From Adiantum capillus-veneris (taxonomy: Eukaryota > Streptophyta > Polypodiopsida > Polypodiales > Pteridaceae): a DNA stretch of 64,000 nucleotides. The DNA is taken from assembly GCA_014529385.2 (NCBI GenBank), contig CM043953.1, forward strand, positions 113,067,549 through 113,131,548, given 5' to 3'. The notes under the pieces were generated by a model. That model was given only the letters and a program-made list of their open reading frames with translations, ran no database searches and was not told the origin of the DNA. Made by a program: the position numbers and the translations under genes. Of the stretch, positions 21,889 through 31,429 are shown one piece after another; the first letter of the stretch is position 1; every line of letters starts with the position of its first letter.

Positions 21889-24070
21889 AGCTTTCTTAGA
21901 CGACCTTTGTGTTTACTCTTCTTGGAAGGAACATCTATCATGTTTGCGGAAGGTGTTTGAAAAGTGTAGGTTATATCGTATCTCATTGAACCCGTTCAAA
22001 TGCCAATTTTGGGTCAAGCATGGAGTTATTTTAGGGCATATAGTATCCAAGAATGGTATCTCAATCGATGAGAGCAAAATTAAAGTGATTCTAGAGTTAC
22101 CACCACCAACCAATTACAAGGGAGTTCAAAGGTTCATGGGACACGTGGGTTATTATCGATGGTTTATTTTATTTTTCGCTGAGATAGCACGTCCTTTGTA
22201 CAAGCTTCTCATTGAATTTAAATGGACTGAAGAGTGTGACCAGGCCTATGAACAATTGAAGAAAACACTAGCAAGTGCTCCGATTTTAAGGACACCTAAC
22301 TGGGATGTCATTTTCCATGTGCATATTGATGCATCAAACTTTGCTATTGGGTGTGTTCTCATTCAACCAGGAGAACATAAATTGGACTATCCCATTAGCT
22401 TTGCAAGACGTCAATTGAACGATGCTGAAAGGAACTACACCACTACAGAGCGAGAAGGTTTGGCAATGGTTTATGCAGTAAAGAAATTTCGCTACTACCT
22501 TCTGGCAAACAAGTTTGTATTTTATGTGGACCATCAAGCGTTGCTGTATCTGGTAAACAAGCCATGCTCCACAGGAAGAATCACACGATGGTTGTTAATT
22601 CTTCTGGAGTTTGATTTCACGATTGTAGTGAGACCCGGTAAAAGGCACGTCATGGCTGATCATTTGTCTCGCATACCCAATGGTGAAGCCCCTACAGCAG
22701 TTGATGATGAATTACCCGATACTTCCCTATTCATAGTTGAGACTATGCCTGAATGGAGTGAGAACATTGTTAACTTTTTAGTTAATGGTTTTCCACCCAA
22801 GGAACTTCGTAAGGATATCGCTCGAAGGCTAGTAAAAGAATGTGAACCCTATTGTCTGATTTCCGGAACTCTGTATAGATCAGGCAAGGATGATATTCTT
22901 AGGCGTTGTGCCCACGAGGATGAATATTTGTATATCTTGCAAGAAGCACATATGGGCATAGCAGGAGGTCATTTTTCAGGAGACCTGACTGCTAGAAAGG
23001 TGCTGCAATCAGGCTATTGGTGGCCAACTTTATTTAAGGATGCATCACTTTTTGCAAAAGGGTGTGATGAGTGCCAACGTTACAAGACCACACAGCGCAA
23101 AGACAAAATGCCCTTACATCCTATTAAAGTAACCCAACCATTTGAAAAATGGGGCTTAGACTTTGTAGGTCCAATTAGTCCCGCAGTTCGCAACACTCAA
23201 TCTCGATATATTCTAGTTGCTACGGACTATGTAACAAAGTGGGCTGAAGCTAAGGCTTCACAAAAAGCTGACGCGAGGACAACAGCTAAGTTTCTTTTTG
23301 AGAACATTATCACAAGATTTGGTTGCCCTTTTGAAATTGTTAGTGATAATGGTACCCATTTTATAAATGAGGTAATAAGAGAGCTTACCAAGACCTTTAT
23401 GATATCCCACCATAAGTCTACACCTTATTACCCACAAGCTAATGGACAAGCCGAGAGCACCAACAAGACTCTAATCTCTATTTTAACCAAGACGGTAGAA
23501 GCTCATCGCACTGATTGGGATTTGAAGTTGACATCTGCTCTGTGGGCTTATCGTACTGCTTATAAAGTGGCTATTAATTGTACGCCATTCAAAATGGTAT
23601 ACGGCCAAGAAGCGGTTATGCCTTGGGAGTTTGTCATTCCTAGTCTTAGGGTAGCTTCGCAAGAAGGATGGAATGGTAACCCCTTAACCGAGCGTTTGTA
23701 TATCTTAGAAAAACTAGACGAAGAGAGACAGTTGGCTGTGCAAAATGCTCTTGTGGAAAAGGATAGGAGAAAGAAGTGGTTTGATCGCCATGTGAAGGAC
23801 AAGGACATCAAAGTTGGTGATAAAGTCCTTATGTATGGAGTACGTAAAGAGAAGAAAAAGTTGAAATATGTTGGTAAAGGACCATATAGAGTATGTGAAA
23901 TTACCCCACAAGGTACCCTTCGTGTGGAAACTCTTGATGGAGTTGAAACCATTGGATTCCTCAATGGGAGTAAATTCAAAAGATATTATGATCCTTTAAG
24001 CCAAGAAGAACTACGGGCCATTCATCAAAAGAAGGCCGCCAAAGCACAAACCGAGTTAAACAAGATATAA
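21872..24070 (+). pseudogene. G2 pol: RT C-terminus, RNase H and integrase
   Basis: The FLDD box (D10-D11) opens this frame. RNase H follows with HVHIDASNFAIG (D153), TTEREGLAMVYAVKKFRYYL and FYVDHQALLYL. Integrase has HHCC residues in GGHFSGDLTARKVLQSGYWW and CDECQRYK. Its core triad is D430 (GLDFVGPI), D492 (VSDNGTHF) and E528 (GQAESTNK), a DD35E set. Only one RNase H is present, unlike G1, and no chromodomain is seen. TAA at 24068-24070 ends it, but the same frame stays open beyond. Confidence 0.92.
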
Positions 24071-25222
24071 GCTCAAGCTGAGGCTAAGGAGCGACAACAA
24101 CGTATAAGACAAAAACGAGAGGCTAACCTTGGAGTCACAAATGCATTCCACGTGGAAATCGAAGAGGATGGGTTGGACTCAGACACACCTCTACGATACC
24201 CCATTGAGTTAAATAGTGCCTATGGAAAAGTGCTATATAACACCTTATTGGACACGGGTGCTAAATATAATCTGCTATCCTATGGGGTGTGGTGTCAGTT
24301 AGGGAAGCCACCTCTATCTGAGAATATTATCCAAGTCAAGGGTGTCAACAAGAAAAAAACTACGGTTTTTGGAATCTGGCACACTTCTGTCAGTTATTAC
24401 AATGGGATTGTAGCTCAAGACTTTTTGGTCATGCCTACTGGAACTATGGAGGGTAATATAAACCTAGGCCGCACGTGGATGATAGCCACCAAATGCACTA
24501 TTGATTGGGGGACTGGGGGTGTTACAACGCAAAAACCAACTCTTAGCCCTACCACTCAAGCCATAGTCCCTGAGATATTGCCTAAAGAAATAAAACCCAA
24601 GACATTGCATGTCCAGGAGGTTGAACCACACGTCCCCATAGCCCAACTCTCTAGAGCTTCAACTGATGTAGTTGAAAGAAAGCTTGAGACACACAAGAAC
24701 CATCCTAATATAACACAGAAAACATACAAGTGGGTCCCTAAAGCCTCTGTAGTGAGCATGGTTGATGCAAAAAAACGGAAACCTAGTAAGAACCGTCCCA
24801 CTCACTCCAAGAAATGTAAAGAAACGTTGCGTTGGATTCCTAAACGACTATTGGAAGCCCAAGGATACTATGAAGGAAATGATCAAATCTGGGTGCCCAA
24901 ACATAAAGTGTACTCTTACCTGTCACCTGGCCCATGTAAACCCAATCCTGTGGCTCCAAAACAAATTGAAAATCGCGGAAAGGAAAAAATCATGGAATGT
25001 TACACACCCGATCTAGAGCTAGTTTGGGTACCAAAGAAAGAACGATTTGTTCCACCTAGCTCAGGAACAGGGAAATCAAATGAAGCTTCTTGCTCTTCAT
25101 GTAGTTCCTATACGCAAATAGAAGCTTCGACACAACCTCCACCTACCACTGTACATATCCATACAAGCACGAAAGAGTTTGCACCTCCCGGGGTAAGTTC
25201 ACCACCTACAACAACGTTGTAA
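24071..25222 (+). CDS. G2 post-integrase module: second aspartic-protease-like domain and W-[VI]-P-K repeats
   Basis: This lies in the same frame as the integrase ORF, separated only by TAA 24068-24070. The first ATG is at 24152, but the frame is open from 24071 with a basic coiled stretch (AEAKERQQRIRQKREAN). Residues about 10-115 from the ATG resemble a retropepsin: YNTLLDTGAKYNLLSYGVW (D34 in DTGA), with INLGRTWMI in the place of ILGRPWL. After it come W-containing repeats: YKWVPKA (W194), LRWIPKR (W228), QIWVPKHK (W247) and LVWVPKKE (W292). A Ser/Thr/Pro-rich tail ends the ORF. A protease-like fold after integrase is not standard, and its function is unknown. A related module is at 62220-63965. 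Confidence 0.7.
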   Translation, partial: AQAEAKERQQRIRQKREANLGVTNAFHVEIEEDGLDSDTPLRYPIELNSAYGKVLYNTLLDTGAKYNLLSYGVWCQLGKPPLSENIIQVKGVNKKKTTVFGIWHTSVSYYNGIVAQDFLVMPTGTMEGNINLGRTWMIATKCTIDWGTGGVTTQKPTLSPTTQAIVPEILPKEIKPKTLHVQEVEPHVPIAQLSRASTDVVERKLETHKNHPNITQKTYKWVPKASVVSMVDAKKRKPSKNRPTHSKKCKETLRWIPKRLLEAQGYYEGNDQIWVPKHKVYSYLSPGPCKPNPVAPKQIENRGKEKIMECYTPDLELVWVPKKERFVPPSSGTGKSNEASCSSCSSYTQIEASTQPPPTTVHIHTSTKEFAPPGVSSPPTTTL

Positions 25223-25637
25223 ATAAAATCATGGGAGAGTACCTTACCACCCTTGCAACTAGATGAAACGCATAGGGCGGTCGAAAACTATTGGTTAAAA
25301 CCTTCACCCATAACAACTTGGAACAATTGGTTTCAAAAGGTGACGACCTCCTTTCAAAAGGTATGATCTACCCAAGGAAGGGGGGAGTGTTTGCTAACCT
25401 CAATCATTCACTCGCTCCCCTCTCAACCTTCCTCCCTGACCTCTCAATTCCAATCTTAGGGAATGTACATATATAGCCTTATACTCACAAAAAACAAAAA
25501 TAGTAAAGAGCAAGAGCGACTAGCAACGAGAGAGCACCCTATCAGATCTTACATATAAGTCCAAATTCACCGTGTCAATTCAAGCAACACACAAAAACAA
25601 CTCTTATGTTTTAAAGGCCTAACCAAATCTATCTGTC

Positions 25638-26069
25638 TTGTCAGAAATGGCTACTTCACCAGAGGCATGCACTTCTATTTTTTATGAAAGGTACCCTTTG
25701 TCTTTTCCTCAAGTGTTCTACGTATGCTACCCTATACTTTCTTGCGAATGGGATTTGATAGAGAGCCTTGCATGTGAGAGAAATTTTGAGGAGTTAGAAT
25801 GGCTGATACGTCTATGGCTAGCTAGTGATCCCTACCCAATAGCGAATGTGTCTCCAATGGCACATGCTTATTCTTTTGCACAAGATGAGTATCCACGCAT
25901 CGCGAGGTTCTTGATTAGCATGCTTGCACAAGAGGATGATGAACAGGAACTAATAGAGACCGAGGAAGACTATGGCCTCACGGACAACGATTTTATTTAT
26001 CTAGATGATGAGGATAGAGGCCTAGCCTTAGGGTGGCCACCCGGTTTATATAATATCCTCTTTCCTTGA
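25638..26069 (+). CDS. G2 small acidic ORF of unknown function
   Basis: This 143-codon ORF lies about 415 bp after the W-repeat module and is intact. A better start may be MATSPEACTS at codon 4. It has aromatic-rich pieces (FYERYPLSFPQVFYVCYPIL, LIRLWLASDPYPIANV), an acidic stretch (QEDDEQELIETEEDYGLTDN) and ends PPGLYNILFP. No transmembrane segment or env-like feature is clear. I do not recognise it. It could be a captured gene or an element-specific accessory protein. Confidence 0.45.
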   Translation: MSEMATSPEACTSIFYERYPLSFPQVFYVCYPILSCEWDLIESLACERNFEELEWLIRLWLASDPYPIANVSPMAHAYSFAQDEYPRIARFLISMLAQEDDEQELIETEEDYGLTDNDFIYLDDEDRGLALGWPPGLYNILFP

Positions 26070-27285
26070 TTCCAAAAGGGGTGACAGATAGGTAGGTTAG
26101 GGGTCTAGATTGTGTTTTGAGTTTGTTTTTTAGGCATTTTAATTTTTCACACTGACATGCCTCCTAGAGGTATAGTGTCTGTTTTTGGATGTGTTAGGTA
26201 GAACTTATATGGATCTCCATCCACATGGCTGAGGACATCTGCTTCAACGAAATGAGCCACTCCATACCTCCAGGTGTACTACTTTCCATGATTCATGTTG
26301 GTGGATATGTGTAATTGCTAATAATGATTTTTCATTCTTTGTTTGAGTGCAATAGTTATGATGTTATCTGCCATTATAGATGTATAAATTTGTCTTTGCT
26401 TAAGTTGATTGAACTCCAGTTTAATCTTATGGATGAGCCTGGAGATTAGGACACCGTGACTTTAGGTTACCTCATTTACTTGACCACTAGGCCTAGCTAA
26501 TAAAATTATCCAAGTATTTGAGACCTTAGGAATGTTTTAGGCAGAGAAAGGCTTGCTCACATAAACAACAAAAACCACTAGTGCGAATACCAAGGAAATG
26601 GAAGCAAAAAAAAAAAAAAAAACACAAGTGCCACAAATGAAAAATCTTACGCTGGAAGAGAAATCCTGGCTTGAATTGGTACTTCACTCACATGTATTGT
26701 CTATGGTACTAGAGCCTTAGAGGTTCCCAATGTGGGCGCTTTTCCTTGAGAAGCAAAAAACCCCGGACATACAAAATAAGCACACACGTCACATGATTGT
26801 GACCCAAAGTAAAAAGTATTAAAAAATAAAAATTAAAAAAAAAATTATTAAAAGACTTCCATTGAGCTTACAGTTAACATTTCAAGCTTTTGTTTGCAGT
26901 TGTGAGAGCGAGTTGGCTAATCAAAGCTGAAAAGCATAATTAGGGAATCTTGCATTTAGATAATCTTCTTAGCTTAGCTAGTACTAGAGTAGTTGTTTTA
27001 ACCTTAGTCATAGCTAACTAATTGAGAGACTCACCCATAAGCTCAAAACTCTTGATTAATTAATTTACTCAAAGTGCAATTTATTTGTCCTTAATGGCAG
27101 TCTAACATTTCATAAATCTTGCATTTACTCATTTCCACATGTACTTTACATTCCCCTCATGATTTATGGCAATATAATTCCGATTGCTAAAACAGTGACT
27201 TTGCCTTGCAGATTCAAATCTAGATGCTCTACAACATGGACTTACCAAGCTTCAACTCAATAGCTTCCGAGGACGGAATCTACAT
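26070..27285. other. G2 3' untranslated region
   Basis: About 1.2 kb before the PPT, AT-rich, with poly-A runs at 26608-26622 and 26820-26845. No ORF is supported. Confidence 0.6.
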
Positions 27286-27300
27286 TAGGAAGGGGGGCAA
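27286..27300 (+). other. G2 polypurine tract
   Basis: aggaaggggggcaa directly precedes the TG of the 3' LTR. Confidence 0.8.
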
Positions 27301-27894
27301 TGTTAACCCTCGTGGCTCACGGACACCCTATCGCCTACGACGGACACTGTAACCGTATTATTTATTTAAGTAGAGTCATGCACCGGGCTTGTCGGTCCAA
27401 TAGGGAAAGGTAGAGTGATCGCCGAAGAGAGGCGCACTCTAACACGAACATGCTAGGGTTAGTTGGCTAAGCATGGGCGCCCAAGTGTGAATGGGGTGAG
27501 CTCACATAAAAGCCAATTAAACCTAAAATTGAGTCATTCTCTCATTGTGCAATAGAAGCTGCTCTTGCTCCATCTCCACCTTCTCCTTCACCATCTCCTT
27601 GTGTGTGTGCGTGTGTGTGAGAGAAAGAGAGAGAGAGAGTGTGTGTGAGAGTGTGTGTGCGATCGAGCGTTGCGGCGTCACGACGGCGGCGAGGCGGTTG
27701 AGCGCGGCGTAGCGGCGTCTCCCTCTTCTTCGCGGCGAGGAATCCTCTACGGCAGGAGCATAAGGCGGTGAGTGACACACCATTGCCCTCTTTGAGCTTG
27801 CTAGTTAAACTAGTTGTGTGCTTGGAGCCGTCTGCGGCTCGTACACGGTGTATCGGCAAGTCCCTTGCTTCGACAGTGCGGCAAGGAGCGCACA
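27301..27894 (+). repeat. G2 3' LTR
   Basis: A near copy of 12860-13441. I count about eight substitutions plus a longer TG/AG microsatellite (27601-27657). It ends ggagcgcaca and is followed by the target duplication acatg. Confidence 0.95.
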
Positions 27895-28256
27895 ACATGG
27901 CTGTCCCTTCCTTCATCTTCAAATCCACCAATTTCTTAAGCCAGTAAATCTGAGAAGCAGCACTTTGTTTCTCGTACATACCACATAGCTTTTTCCATAC
28001 GCCATACGCTGTAGTCTCTTCTGCTATGTTGAAGTAAACATTTTCTGCCAGTGTCAGTGTGATTGTGGAGCAAGCTAACTCGTCAAGCTCTTCCCACTCA
28101 TCTTCAGCCATACCTCTGGTCTCTCCCCTTTGAGCTTCAGTGGATACACTTGTTTTTTTGCACCAAAACCTGTCAAATCTGCTTCTTCCAGAATGGAAAT
28201 TTTGTGCCATCCATCTTCTTTATGTTGTAAAGAGTCTCACTCTGAGAAGAGGCCAT
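27895..28256 (-). pseudogene. Copia-1 gag N-terminal half
   Basis: On the minus strand the start is probably the Met of MASSQSETLYNIKKMDGTKF at 28256, followed by PFWKKQI. After a frameshift near 28173-28210 it continues with EWEELDELACSTITLTLAEN, VYFNIAEETTAYGVWKKLCG and YWLKKLVDLKMKEGTAM. That is the copia gag (UBN2-type) pattern, as in Copia-2 gag (TIIGKTTTKELWDSL). It breaks off at the acatg duplication where G2 begins and resumes at 12858. Confidence 0.88.
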
Positions 28257-29302
28257 ATCTGCCAAACTGTTTACTTCTGGGAAAATCTGGCAGAGTTTCC
28301 CTTGTAAACTGGCCTCTGTACACAATAAACAAGCTGTAAATAACAAGCTGAACACCTCTCCTCAAGAATTATTAGTATTTTGAAAAATTTTGACAGAGTA
28401 TCCCCTGTAAACTGAGCTCTGGGAACCAAACGATAGCTCAAAAAACAATCATAAATAGCTGACCAGTGACAAATCTGAAAATCTCTATAATATGCTATCT
28501 TGTAAGCATGCACTGTCTCCTGTCTGGGCAATGACAGAACCTGTATCTGTCTCAAGACTGAACCGTGAACAATGCCTCAACGGCCTGACGCATAAGATGC
28601 AATCCAGTGTCTACACAAATTCATACATCCTATGTGATAAAAGTCATCGAAGAGGATGTGTGTAAAGGGGAACTCCAGCAACCTAATCCACCTCACACTA
28701 GGTAACCCAGCCCCCAATGCTTGGCTTCAAAAAACCTCACACACGACCCTCACAGATGGCTCAGCAAACTGCCCAGAACTAGCATACATCCTACAATAGA
28801 CCAATCACTGTCCTATGATCGTTGCGGCGGTCTGTCTTCTAGCGTGACTCACAACTAGCAGACCCACAATCACAGTACATCAATCTGTAATACATGCCAG
28901 TGGTGTCAAGCCATTGTATGGCCACACCTCCCCTGGAACCTGGCAAGCACAAGAGTAGCAATGCAGACTGCAATATATATATCTGATGATATATATGTGT
29001 ACCTGGTCTATAAATGATGCTTTGAAGACTAATGAGTGATGTATGTCGATGCCGATATTGATCCCGACCACCTCCTGCTTGCCAATCTACACAAGGCGGG
29101 TTTCTTTGCAGCTGAAACCTATCTTCTGATGTAGTGCTCAGAACGAAATTCTGAGGGCATAAACGGCTTTGAAAGGGGGGTAAAACCGCGAGTCACCTGC
29201 AGGAAATGCTCTCGGACCGCCGAGTGTGAATTTCCAAGCTCTGGATCCAGAATCTGCCCGAAAATTGCACGCGCGCGATTACGCAAAACCGCACTAAACC
29301 AA
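28257..29302 (-). other. Copia-1 leader between PBS and gag
   Basis: About 1 kb without a convincing ORF. It contains the block gtaaaggggaactccagc followed by a/t-acct (28662-28684). The same block occurs in the Copia-2 leader at 46271-46293. Confidence 0.6.
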
Positions 29303-29314
29303 GCTCTGATACCA
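29303..29314 (-). other. Copia-1 primer-binding site (tRNA-iMet)
   Basis: The reverse complement reads TGGTATCAGAGC, the standard plant copia PBS complementary to the initiator tRNA-Met 3' end. It lies 2 bp from the LTR edge. Confidence 0.95.
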
Positions 29315-29316
29315 AT

Positions 29317-29538
29317 TGAAGTCGCGGAGCGGAGCATGGATCGACTCACACACACACACACACACACAGAGATACATAGAGAGCTTACACAGTACGCAGA
29401 GAATTGTTTGAAGGGTTATCTACCAAAGCCTTATTATCCAAAAAAGTATAAGTGAGTATATACAAAGAGTTAGTGATAAGTGAGTTACGCAGGCGGCCGG
29501 CCATATCCATATAATAGGCCACTTGGGCTATAATCCCA
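29317..29538 (-). repeat. Copia-1 5' LTR
   Basis: On the minus strand it begins TGGGATTATAGCCC and ends CGCGACTTCA, 222 bp, with tgtatatactcac as a TATA-like box and a (TG)n run near its end. Its length is close to the Copia-2 LTRs (207-214 bp). The outer end is inferred from the TG start and is followed by ttacc. The partner LTR is outside the window, so the duplication cannot be tested. Confidence 0.7.
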
Positions 29539-30830
29539 TTACCAATGACTTTGACTTTTTTGTTACCTATTCTAGCAGCTTGAGGCTTTGCATCATCTTT
29601 AGATAGTCTTTGACATCAGTCGTACCATCCGTATGGGTTTGTACAAGGTCGTGAACATGTTGGTATTTGTTACCATGTGCATGTTGATATGCATATGTAA
29701 GTTTGGTCACATGTAACTGTTTGAACACTATAGGACTTGTCAGCTTTTGAGTCTGACTTATGGAGATCAATTGAAACTTCTATCCTTGATGATCTTCATA
29801 GAGTCATTTATCTGCAGATTCTGATGGAACCTAGGTCAATTGGAAACTTCCAACAACCATATGATCTTTCAATGGTTTTTGTCTTGAAGGGGTATGTTGG
29901 TTAGAAGATCTAGGGCTTCTAAATGGTGTAGCATTTCCTCGTACATAAGCTGAGCTTGATGAATTTGCAGCTCCCCCCTTCCTAGGGTGATCACTATAGC
30001 CTGCTTCATTGTAAGAGTTCAAAATTGTTTGGCTCTGGTTTAGTCTCACCTTTTGGGACTGTGAAGTCACACTTTAGGTAGCACTATTAATGTTTGGCAT
30101 CTATAAACCTTCTGCATAGTTTCTTATGTATCTCCTTGAAACATGACAAATTATTTCCCAAGTCAAGCTGTAGATAGCATTATCTTTGCCCTGATATTTT
30201 CTATCCCATGGGTCTCCTATGATATGAGCTTTTGTGGTTTTAGGATCCAAGGCATCATAGATGCTAGACTCTCATCTATATCTACGACTGTTTTGGTCAA
30301 AGTATATGCTCGTTTGGTCACAACATCGAAGTTTGATTTTTTATGGAGGAGAGTTTGGCTCTGAACAGATTTCTGGGTTCACTCGGGTAATATCCTTCGG
30401 TTCTAAAGAGGATGGGCTATAATAGATTCTTTCCTCTCAAATGAACCATCCTTTTTTATCTATCACTGGACTCACTTCTATGAGCTGGTATGTGGGTCGT
30501 TCAAACACTAGTTGATCCTTTTTGTACAATTTTCCTTTTTTGTCTACATAATGTGCATATGAATTATGTGTACCATGCAAAGCTAACATCATTCTGTTTG
30601 ATGTGTCCCTTATACTCATGAATGATTGCACACTTGTGGAAATGGATACAGAATCATTTGCAAACCTAACAATCTTTTCAAGCTTTGGTGATATCTCGAC
30701 ACCTTTACTATATTTATGCAAGAATTTGTTGTTCAAAGAATCAATTTTAAGCTTTTCAGGTGTCTGTGCATCTTTATGCTGACTTTGAATTTGCAGTTCT
30801 TTTAGTGGTGCTTATAATAGTAATGCATAA
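29539..30830 (-). pseudogene. E0: older retroelement fragment, part between Copia-1 and the TIR element
   Basis: On the minus strand, 30736-30437 is open (SLNNKFLHKYSKGVEISPKL, then TYQLIEVSPVIDKKGWFI). Shorter open stretches follow at 30070-29831 (Ser/Arg-rich, SSSSAYVRGNATPFRSPRSS) and 29770-29567. I do not recognise a domain. Its position, on the same strand as the zinc-knuckle ORF beyond the TIR element, suggests both are parts of one element split by the insertion. The assignment to a retroelement rests mainly on that neighbour. Confidence 0.3.
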
Positions 30831-30898
30831 CATTAGGAGAAATATGAACCTTGCATGGGCCTTGTAAGGAATCCTAATTTTTAGGGATTAAGGCTAAT
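30831..30898 (+). repeat. Left terminal inverted repeat of the TIR element
   Basis: It pairs with 40339-40388: a 20-bp block (19/20), then gggcc, then a 15-bp block (14/15). An 18-bp extra segment in this copy lies between the inner blocks. Confidence 0.65.
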
Positions 30899-31429
30899 GT
30901 TGTGTGGGGTTTAGGGGGCAAGGGCATTTAAGAAGGTAGTTTTGAGTAAGCTTTTCTAGCCTTTTTTTTAGACAAATGTAAGATGTAGACCTAAAGGGTT
31001 ACTTTCTTTCTCTAGCTTTTTTTAAAGTGAAGGAAGCATAGGGGTGTGTCCACATCAGCAAAAACGTGGGTCACAAAGAGTCAAAATTTGACTTTTTTTT
31101 AAAAAAATCATTTTTATTTGTTTTTTACTTAAAACTCCCTCCCAACATATACACATATCCAAAAATCATTTTTTGACCCATTTTTTAACCCACAAGCTTA
31201 GAAAATCCATTTTTTTCAAAAATCTTTTCTCCCAAAAAGTAATAAACATTTTGTTCTCTCCTCCTCCTTCCTCCTCTCTCCCTCTCCCTCTCCATCTCCT
31301 CTCCCTCCCTGCCCCTACCTTCCTCCTCCTCCCCAATCTCTCCCTCCCTCCTTCTCTCCTCCCATCTTCCTCAACCTCTCTACCCTTCCCCCTCTATCTT
31401 TTCATCATTTGCTTCCTCACGCAACAGCT

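Larger units (their letters stand above)
12860..27894 (+). mobile_element. G2: 15-kb Ty3/gypsy LTR retrotransposon with split gag-protease and pol and extra 3' ORFs
   Basis: Two LTRs of 582 and 594 bp, a tRNA-Asp type PBS, a PPT and a perfect acatg target duplication define the ends. In order it holds gag-protease (14439-19487), a 1.6-kb non-coding spacer, pol (RT, RNase H, integrase; 21091-24070), a protease-like/W-[VI]-P-K module in the same frame after integrase, a small acidic ORF and a 1.2-kb 3' leader. The tRNA-Asp PBS and large size recall the Athila side of plant gypsy elements, but the gag and 3' ORFs do not match a family I can name. LTR differences (about eight substitutions) suggest a young insertion, though older than G1. 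Confidence 0.95.
1..29538 (-). mobile_element. Copia-1: Ty1/copia LTR retrotransposon, split by two gypsy insertions, 3' end outside the window
   Basis: Read on the minus strand, the element runs from its 5' LTR (29317-29538) through the PBS (29303-29314), leader, gag, protease, integrase, reverse transcriptase and RNase H to a stop near 79. This is the copia gene order, with integrase before RT. Gag is interrupted at 27895/12859 by G2. The RT is interrupted at 10197/1015 by G1. The pieces join sensibly on both sides of each insertion. The 3' LTR must lie left of base 1. Stops and frameshifts are scattered through gag and pol, so it is not autonomous. Bases 2-29 hold a 9-bp perfect inverted repeat (ACTTAAAGT/ACTTTAAGT) of unknown meaning. 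Confidence 0.9.
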
